Shown piece after piece: positions 55,693 to 64,000 of a DNA stretch of 64,000 nucleotides. Made by a program: the position numbers and the translations under genes. Under the pieces are notes generated by a model. It was not told the origin of the DNA. It saw only the letters and a list, made by a program, of their open reading frames with translations, and made no database searches. This DNA comes from Nereocystis luetkeana (lineage: Eukaryota > Sar > Phaeophyceae > Laminariales > Laminariaceae): the NCBI GenBank assembly GCA_031213475.1, contig JARUPZ010000018.1, positions 5,183,680 to 5,247,679 of the forward strand. Reading direction: 5' to 3'. Position 1 is the stretch's first letter; each line of letters begins with the position of its first letter.

Positions 55693-57645
55693 TTAATATG
55701 TACGCTGTCTCCTTGCGCAGGGGACTACGGTCTGTGCAGAGCCGCGCTTGTTGTCGAAAGGGCAGTAGTACACGGCGTAGAGACTGCTCTGGTCAGCCGG
55801 CACGCAGTAGACTTCTTGTGAGAGTACGCGACCGATGCCTTACGAGCCCCTTATCTCGGAGTCATCGACGAACTTTGAGGTATCGCTCGGCACGTCGTAC
55901 ATCTCCCGTGTGCCTCCCTTCATCTTCACAACGACCTTTGGTGGCGTGACCTCGATGACCTCTACCCCAGGCGTGTTCTGTGTGCCGCCCCCGTCGCTCG
56001 GTGCAGTTTGTGGGTCCTCATGGTCTCCACCAATGATTCGATCATTGTTCACGACCCTATTCTCTACCTGCGGGTATCGAGGTTAGCAGGTGTCTCGAGG
56101 AAGAGATAGCATACCTAATGGGTGCCTGACCTATTGCACCTGACCTAAATCGTCCTCGAGATGGGCGTAGACGAAAATAAAAAAATCTACCGGTAGGTAA
56201 GTGCCCTACTACCGGACACACGCACACCTAAGACACTCCGGGGGAGGTATTTGAGGTCATACCCAAACTTAGGGGTGTACCCGAGCTTGTGCCTAAACTC
56301 AGGCAGGTATCGGAGGTCATACCTAAAGGTTAGGTTAGTGTCGGGGGTCGTACCCAACGCCATAAACTTACCAGGTAGGTAGTATCGTACCTACCAGTAC
56401 AGCTGGATAAAAGTTAGGGAAGTATCGGAGGTTGTACCTATCGTACGTTCAACTCAGGTAAATATAGGAACAGGAGGCCGTACGACACGTACCTAATGGC
56501 CAGGTAAGGTACATACCCGGGTATGCTCAAGTGCGCACCATACCCGCACAACTTTGCACTTCTGCGTACTGCTGCAACCTCTGGTACGAACGACCCGTAT
56601 TCCATTTCAGGAAAATGACTACGACGCGGGATTTTAAGTTGCTCCAGCACGTTGTTCGTCAGGAGGTCGAAAAAAAACCGCCTTGACAATTATCTAGGTA
56701 CGACCGCCACGATCTCCGAAATAGAACAGATAGAAGCACCTTCCACCACTGAAGGAAACAAAAAAAACATATCCGCGGAAAGATCAGCACAGCTGACCGA
56801 CCCAGCTGACCACAACCAAAACACGGGTGTGCTGAACGCTGTACGCCGAGGCGCAGGACGTCTATATAGGGGCGGCCGCTCACCGATGACGAGGTGACAG
56901 GGAGTTCAACGGTGGCCAGCGGGGTGGGGTGCGATTGGGGGTAGACAGGCCAACCGCGGTTGGTGCGGTGGGGGGTGTGGTTGGCGGACTCGCGTACGAA
57001 CATACGTACGCATAGAAGTTGCCGCATGGTCTGCGCTTTTCGTATCCGGTACGTTGTTTGTTCAGTTTAAGCACACACCATTGAACGCAAGTTGACTACA
57101 GACGAATATCCCGCTGTCCGAGTCAGGGACAGCTAACAGCTACACCATGTTTGATGGGCTCCTGAGTTGCTAGGTCGGAAATACGCGCTTTTCCCGGCTG
57201 GACAGTTAAAAATAAAGGTGTTTGTGTGTGTGTGTTTCATACTAAACCGTTATTTCCACCCGCCGACATACAGCACACCCGGCAGTGTCCGTGCCGATTC
57301 TCCACCCTGGAGAGATGCAAGCTCTGTGGCACCGGTAGGCTCTTCCGGCTGCTCTGCGGAAAAATTACCACGGGTAGTCTACGTATGCACCACACATATG
57401 TACGTACCAGGTATTAATATATACCATCATGAATACATGGGAAAAAATGCCAGGCGCTGTTCTGTGAGCGCCCCTCAATATTTCTTGCAATGCAGTTTCG
57501 AGCCACTTTCGCCCGTCCTGGCGATGAGGGCCACCTCTCGGTCCGCTACCCCCTCCTTGAGCTCGCCGAACCTTACTCTGCCTACTCTGCCGAAGTTGGC
57601 CTCGGCCGTGCTCGCGCCGTGCTCTGCCTTGGCGCCGGGGGAGTT
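55693..57645 (-). CDS. Coding-looking exons of an unknown protein, possibly a pseudogene
   Basis: Two minus-strand segments look coding and join in phase 0. Segment 57645-57535 (acceptor GGGGCAG, donor CGAGAG/GTGGCC) reads NSPGAKAEHGASTAEANFG and then GELKEGVADRE. Segment 56067 downward (acceptor CCCGCAG) begins VENRVVNNDRIIGGDHED, then VEVIEVTPPKVVVKMKGG and EMYDVPSDTSKFVDDSE. The frame meets one in-frame TAA at about 55840, after which a clearly protein-like stretch follows in the same frame: VYCVPADQSSLYAVYYC, then PFDNKRGSAQTVVPC. The later stop is at 55693. I do not recognise the family. The TAA may mark a pseudogene, a sequencing error or a misplaced exon end (a GTAAGG donor sits there). 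Alternatively the first segment continues to a stop at 57475. Confidence 0.45.
56238..56470. repeat. 30-bp minisatellite, right block
   Basis: Same unit as at 55395-55692 (TATCGGAGGTCATACCTAAA and related), in the presumed intron on the other side of the exon. Confidence 0.75.
57226..57330 (+). repeat. 105-bp repeat, copy 2
   Basis: Second copy, GTGTTTCATACTAAACCG...CGCCGACATACAGC...GTGCCGATTCTCCAC. Lies in the presumed intron upstream of the 56.07-kb exon. Confidence 0.6.
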
Positions 57646-58122
57646 CTGCCCCGCAGAAGTCTCGCGTTGTCTCGGCGGGTTAGTTTATTTTTCATGACAG
57701 TCTCATGAAATCATTTTTTTTTGTCGTCTCTTTTTTTGGATTTTTCAGAGTTTTGATCGTGGGGTTTTCCGGATGTGGGCTACGTACGAGAAGAATGAAG
57801 CATCTCTTCGGAAGTCCCGCAAACACACCCGTACCCCCAGTTTTTGAGTACGTAACAGATTGTTATGTGTAGGTGTAGCTGTGTACACTCGTACCTAGTG
57901 CACCACGACCGACCCGTGGGATGACGGTTCGCGCTCTCGATTTATCGCGCTTCGCGCTCACGGCCTCCGGCGGCTCCTGCGGAGGGCTGATTACATTTCT
58001 CCATCTTGTGTGAATGTGAGCAGGGTGCCAAATGGGATCAGATCCGGGTGGGAGCGTACATTACCAGCAGTGCTACAGCTGCAGCGGCACGCACACGATC
58101 TGTGGAATGTATGTGCGTCGGA

Positions 58123-58216
58123 TGATATGATATGATGTGATGTGATACGATATGAGGGGCTACGACATGCTAATATACGATAAGATATGGTATTATATGA
58201 TATGATATGACATGAT
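58123..58216. repeat. ATGAT/GATAT microsatellite
   Basis: Imperfect TGATATGATATGATG repeats. No other feature is seen in the surrounding 57.7-58.6 kb. Confidence 0.8.
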
Positions 58217-58639
58217 CGGTATGATGCTGGTGCTTTTTGCTGTTCGTAAATATCATGCGAATGTAGCACCGGTAGTAGTGCTTTAGGCATTTGCTTATTT
58301 AGGTACTATACAGTCGTTCCAACAGCGGGGGAGGAGCGTCGCCACAGCACGGAGCGTAAGGGGTACAGCTCGAGGAGAGGGTGGGCCGGGCATCGCGTGT
58401 GGAGAAGCAAACACCCCGACAGCGAGGACGAGAGCGTCGGGGTTGGGATGGGCTGGGAAGGCTGGACCCAACCAATCGAAACTAAGGCATGCACCGGGCT
58501 AAAAAACAGAGAGGCTACATCGCGACAAAAGGGAAAATAGGGAGAAAATATATATACACAAAAAACGGAGGGGTCACAGTCGTCGGCTAGCAAAGTTTGC
58601 GCACTCGAGGCTCGAGCAAGACAGAAGGAGGCACTGGCG

Positions 58640-61600
58640 GTAGTAGGGGCCTACAACGTGCGCACCCTGACTGTGAACCGGAGGAACGGGCATGGGCACG
58701 TCGAGAGCGTGCTGGCGAAGGCCCGACAACTGGGCCGTGATTTCATCGGCCTGCAGGAAACAAGAGGACCTAGGAGAACCGAGTTTTATGCAGCAGGATA
58801 TCGAGTTTTCTGCGCTGGGCAATAAAAAGCGGAAGGCAGGCAAGGACTGTACGGAGTTGGTTTGGCAGTACAGGAAACGATGTGCCGTAAGTCTGTTTAT
58901 ACCCACCAGTTGATTGACGAACGCCGCATGTCTATGGGCTTCGAGATGACTGGTGAAAGCGCTGCGGTCAAGTTAGTTGTTGCCTATGCCCCAACGGAAG
59001 CCAACCTCAACAAACAGATGGAAGAGGGGTTTTGGAAGAAGTTGGGGTACATGGTTGAACAGATTACAACGAAGGAAAGTCTGTTCGTATTGGTAGACGC
59101 GAGAGCGCGGGCTGGAAAGAGGATGGAAGGGTGTGGTGAGGGTAGGGTGCCCGGAGCATACGAATGTGATGAATTCATCAGTAACGGCAAACACCTGCAG
59201 GCATTCGCAACAGACAACAAGCTCGCCCTCACGAACACGTTTTCCTGCGCACGTAAGGGCGTACTATCTGATACGTTCGATGGCATCAGCAGCCGCAACG
59301 ACCAAAAACGGATTGACAATACTCTTACCCGCCTAGCACACCGATCTCGCGTGTATGAGGGTAGGGTTGAACCCCAGCCTCCGCCCCCAACCAAGGCGGA
59401 CTCAGACCATAACATCGCATACGCGACTGTCTGCCTCAGCGGTCGATTCGCACCCAACAGGCACGTGCGAACGAAAAAGAAAATCCGGCCTTTCCACCGG
59501 CAGATGTATAGACCAGACGGAGATTGCAGGCGGCGAGTAATTGGGCGGATTCTCTCTAAGCTTCCCTTCCTACACTCCCAGTCGAACATTATCTCTGAGA
59601 TGGCCGAATCCTTTGCCGATGTTACTCTTGAATCAGAGCGAAAACGGTACGACCTGCACCTCGTTGCGCACACAAACCCGGGTGGTGCGAGACCGCGGAA
59701 ACCTCAGCCATCTTGAAAAAAATACGGGATGCGAGGGACGGTGCCCTGAGAATCGTGGACATTAAGAAGGACAAAACACCACGGAAGAAGCTGAGGACGG
59801 CGTACGCGAATCTGCGAAGGGCGATTGACGCAGCGATGCATGCCTACTGCGAAGAGTACCTTGCTGAAACGATCAGACTCCTCGCCGACAACGACCAGCG
59901 GGGTTTCTACAAGCACTTGAAGGGCACGGTGGGGTTGGACAGTCGAAAAGCGAGAAGCAAGCAGTTCATCATGGACGAGGATGGCACGCTACCAAGGGAT
60001 AGGGTGCGCAATATTGATCGGGGGACGGTTTTTTTCGGTACCCTCCCGATCACGAAATCGCCTAATCTTGACCCAATCATCAGCGCCCGATTTCCACAAC
60101 GGCCATTGGCACCATCGCCCTGGAAAGGAACTCACCATGGATGACATGACGGCGGTAATCCGGGGTGCGTCAAACTGGAAAGCGATGGGACCAGACTCCC
60201 GTCCGGCCGAGTTACTGAAAATTGACCTTCATCCGTTACTTTCACAGCTTGCTTGTCAATGTGTGGAAAACGGGCGACGTCTCCCAGCAAACGAAAGGTG
60301 CGACCATTAATGGCCTTCATAAAAAGAAGATTGCTCTGGTTGCAGCAACTACCGAGGGATTTCGCTAGTTGCCCGTTCAGGCAAAGTGTTGCTGAAAATG
60401 GTCGCGTTCCACCCGCGTAACTACGGCGAGGCCAAAAGGATACTACCCGAGGAACAGCGCGGCTTTCGCGCAGCACGATCAACAGTCGACATGCTGTTCG
60501 TCGTGTGTCGACCGCAAGAACTGGGACGAGCAAGAACCCCCCCCCCCCCCTGTGTATCTGCTTCGTCGACCTGCAGGAAGCGTATGACTCAGTCGACCGA
60601 GAGCTGTTGTGGGTGATGCTCGCACGCTTCGGCGAGCCAGAGAAGATGCTAACCGTTATCCGCCAGTTCCACGAAGGCATGCGAGCGCGCGTGCGTATGG
60701 GTGACGGTGAGTACTCGGAATGGTTTGACATCATTCAGGGGCTGCGGTGTGCTGTCGCCGCTCCTATTCAATATCTCCTTCGTTACTATGATACACACCG
60801 TGCTGGTACGCTTCAGTGAAGACCCAGACATTTTGAGGGACTTGGTTCACCCCGAGGAGGACCTTGGGGAGAACGGGGTGGAAAATTGAACCACGAGCAT
60901 GTACGCAGGGCAGTGTGGGGTATGCTGTGCGCCGACGATGCAGGCATTGTGTCCAAGTCGGCGGAAGGCCTGGCGAAGATGATGACCGTTATTGTGCCCG
61001 TTTCGAAGCAGCAGGACTCGCCATATCCGACAAGAAAACGGAGACCATGCTACTGCGGACACCGAATCAGGCCCTCCGGACATCACCGCTCGTCACCGAA
61101 GCAGTAGGGCAGATGTAAAGACATACAATGTAGTTTGTGTACCTGCAAAACCTTGCCGTCGCAAGCGCTGACTTCATGCCAGAGATCAAACAACGGATCC
61201 GACCAGCAAGGGCACGCTACAATCGCTTCATACGGGAGCTGTACGATATGGAGAATGCCCAGTTCACTCTGAACGTGCGCATGCTAAAGGCTGAGGTGGC
61301 GGGGACCCTGCTATACGGATGTGTGACGTGGACCTTCGGCCAGGAGAAATTCGCATAGCTCCGAACGGCACACCACAAACTCCTCCTACGGATCATTGGC
61401 TCCAGCGCTGACAACGCACAGGCCACCTCATGTCGTACGCCAAGGCCCTCACGAAGGCACAACGCGAGAGCGCTGGGAAGACCCTCCGCTAACGCCACCT
61501 CTTCTTTGCGGGGGCCGTACAGCGGACGACCAACGAGCCGCTGACCCGTCGGGTGATGTTTGGGACGTTGGTTGGTGAGGAGAACCCGGGACCAGACCTA

Positions 61601-61640
61601 CCAGGAAATAACAGGGCGTAATGTCTAGCAGGTTTTCCAA
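58640..61640 (+). pseudogene. Decayed LINE with AP endonuclease and reverse transcriptase regions
   Basis: The plus strand encodes a non-LTR retrotransposon polyprotein broken by at least six frame changes or stops. The endonuclease part opens with VVGAYNVRTL and LQETRGPRRTEF; the catalytic SDH motif is at about 59403 in ADSDHN. A stop interrupts it near 58822. The reverse transcriptase part shows [14 protein letters not shown] near 60450, motif A in [17 protein letters not shown] near 60562, motif B split between QGLR and [12 protein letters not shown] near 60740, and motif C as CADDAGIVS near 60928 in place of the usual F/Y-ADD. Later frames carry RMLKAEVAGTLLYGC. It cannot make an active protein as written. 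No target-site duplication or poly-A tail was identified. Confidence 0.88.
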
Positions 61641-61899
61641 GCCACCGAGGGGTCCACGGAAAGCTGCCCTTTGCTGTTCGGAGCAGCGACGATGTAATGG
61701 CCGAGAGCGGCTAAGAAGAGTGGCAAGTGGTATCGGGGGGTCGTCGAAGCGGCGGGCTGTTTATGGCGAGGTGGCACAGAGGCGAGGCGGATAGGAGTGG
61801 GCTACGCCACGCAGCTCAGGACGCCAAGAGCAGCGACAAGGGGAGGGGGGGGGGGGGGCAGCGATACTGATACAGCTGTCGACGAGTGCAGCAATGGCA

Positions 61900-64000
61900 T
61901 GATAGATCGGGCGGCATGATATCGACCCGACTAGCCCTTGAATTCTAGCAGATTTTTGTTCGTTTCTTGTTGAGTTGTTCAATGGTGGGGGCGCGACGGT
62001 GGCAGTATTGACACTTGACAACGCTATTGACGAGAGTAGGAAGAAGGCCGCAGAGGATGCGGCACGTTCCCCGAATCTGTTTCCCACTCGAGACGGGAAC
62101 CCACGTTACTATCACCACCTGGAGTACGCTTGTCTCTCTTCTCTCTTCTTTTTTGAGTTTTGCCTTGTTACTCTAATTGTTTTCTCCCCCCCCCGCTGCC
62201 CTTGTGCCGGCATCTTGCTCTCCGTTGCCCCGTGCGTGAAGCAGTTGTCTGTTCCCCTTGAGCATGTACCTGGTACACTTTTCTTCCTATTTATTAATAT
62301 GTAATATTAATAGCAGCTTTACTGATATCTTTGCGTCACATGTATTCTGTTTCATTCCAAAATTATTTTTTTTCTTCTTTATTGCCTTTTTGTTATTATG
62401 TTCTGGTCTGGCTTGTGTTGTTGTGTTCTCGTAACCCCGTACGTTGTCATTTTACTTGCTTTACATTGTTACTCACTAATTTGCGATTATTTTTGTTTTC
62501 CTCTCTTACAGCAGTCTGTAACGACATAATTATTACCAGGTATCTATCTCTGTATAATGGGATAAGGAATCAATCAGGACATCAGGGCGGCCAATGGGTG
62601 TACTAGTGCAGTTGGGTAGAAAGGACGGCTTAATTTGAAGACGAAGCACACCCATACGTACGAAGAGTGAGTATACAGAGTAGCCGTATCAATAGTGTGT
62701 TGGTGCTTCTGCTGCTGTGAGACAACTTTAATTGCTGTTGTTGCTGGCGTTGCGACTGCTACCTGCTATAATACCGTTTGCAGCTGCTGTTCGTAATTGT
62801 ATACCAGGTACCTGTCACCCGAGATGTTCTTCAGCAGTACCAGGTACCTACTAATACCGTCAACCTTCTTTATTTCGAGCGAACGTACTATCAATATCAA
62901 TATTAATATACTCCTGTACACCCCTTGGCAAGACGGTTGCTTTTTCAGCACGGCTTCGGTTCACCTACTATTAATATTAATATTCAAACCGCTCTTCGCC
63001 ACTACTAAAGCGATGAGCGAAGCAGGCGGGCGTCAGCCCGCCGCGGCGAGGTCCCAGTTGTACGAATCGACCGTCGACTATATTTACAAATGGCGAAGCT
63101 GCCCACGATGGCACCGCTTGATTGAGTGGCACATCAAAGGCCAGCCTCGCGCATGAGAGCTATGATATGGTACAATGATACATGGTACACTCTGTACTCT
63201 GTACAGCAAAATATACCAGGTAGGTACCTGGGGCTGTAGGTACCTGGGGCTGAAGTTTAGGTACTCGTACTTGGTATTTTATTAGATGGATCGAAACACA
63301 GACTATTAATAGACTGGACCGCAGTCTACGAGGAGGCTGCTTTGTGGGGCGGATCGGATGCAATGCGATGCAAAGATGCTTGATCGTATTACACACTGGA
63401 AACGAGTGAGGAAACCGAAAAAAAAACGAGAAACAGAGCGGTCGAATAAAACAATACAGACAGTCGCCTCGAGAAGAACATATATTGGCGCAGGCAGAGG
63501 GCACAGGTGCTCGCTCACAACCGGAACTTGGTCGCTTCTGCGTCGATAAATTGAGACATAGGCCTGCCAGTGGGACGCGCTGGTGCAAGTCAGGCGCAAT
63601 CTGGGGCACGGCTTGAAGCTTGGTCATACAAAAAAAGGTCTGTACTCTGCATCCCCCTATGCTATTGATTATAGAAAATATAAAAAAGGAAGTTGTTGTA
63701 GGGTTTCGTGAGAGACTTCAAAGGCGAGACTGATACGGCTCATGTGGTCTGCCTACTTATTAGTACCTGAGAGCCGTTCATGGGCGGAGACAGGAGGCTT
63801 ATCGAACTGGCTGTCTCGTCTCCAAAGGCGGCCGTCATCATTTCCCCTGCTTGCGTAATAGGCCTCCACGTTCTGCTGGGTACTTGCTCTGTAATAGCCT
63901 GCTGATTTTTGTACAGTAGTTGAAAGAGGAGAGGGGGTTTCAACAATCATGAGGCGTCGAGAAAAGGGACACGGGGAAAACGCGGCGGGATTAGATGGCA
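61900..64000. other. No gene recognised
   Basis: A/T-rich flank of the LINE with several ACCAGGTA motifs (62267, 62534, 62801, 62838, 63214). A plus frame at 61975-62150 (AIDESRKKAAEDAARS) is mildly protein-like but too short to call. Confidence 0.4.

Noticed and set aside
57901-58000. GC-rich stretch with hairpin potential before the LINE
   Set aside because: It is short, has no conserved partner elsewhere in the window, and shows no open frame or RNA motif.

Overview
This is eukaryotic nuclear DNA with few genes and many repeats, and everything I recognise as a host gene lies on the minus strand. The exons are short and GC-rich. Donors are mostly GTGAGT/GTGAGC-like and acceptors follow pyrimidine tracts. 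The introns run to several kb and are packed with mobile elements. Together with LINE fragments of a type I associate with brown algae, this suggests a brown alga or related stramenopile with a large genome. That assignment is an inference and was not tested by any search.

Layout by region. (1) About 3.7-10.84 kb, minus: three phase-compatible exons of an unrecognised protein with a signal peptide, one membrane helix and a long Q-, H- and G-rich tail. Its second intron holds a LINE 3' fragment, a copy of repeat A and a copy of repeat C. (2) 10.84-16.94 kb: no recognised gene, only small inverted-repeat elements. (3) 16.94-35.93 kb, minus: a nine-exon gene for a FYVE plus SYLF (Ysc84/DUF500) protein, the domain order of plant CFS1. 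All eight exon junctions keep phase, and the summed coding length of 1548 nt is an exact multiple of three. The first exon was not found. Its introns hold MITEs, foldback elements, copies of repeat A, a 12-bp minisatellite and a copy of a 1.1-kb repeat. (4) 38.09-41.96 kb: a 3.9-kb structure with arms of about 850 bp in inverted orientation, holding a MITE, a second 1.1-kb repeat and a tRNA-derived SINE inserted in one arm. (5) 42.2-53.6 kb: microsatellite, tandem repeats, MITEs, a second SINE and the third 1.1-kb repeat. (6) 55.69-57.65 kb, minus: coding-looking exons of an unknown protein next to a 30-bp minisatellite. (7) 58.6-61.7 kb, plus: a decayed LINE with endonuclease and reverse transcriptase motifs. 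(8) 61.9-64 kb: nothing recognised.

The most unusual signal outside the genes is the 8-mer ACCAGGTA or its complement. I counted about 50 copies by eye, against roughly two expected by chance. The clearest biology is the FYVE-SYLF gene, which in plants would link PI3P-marked endosomes to autophagosome maturation. I saw no rRNA, CRISPR array, intact tRNA, retrovirus, LTR element or Polinton that I could support.
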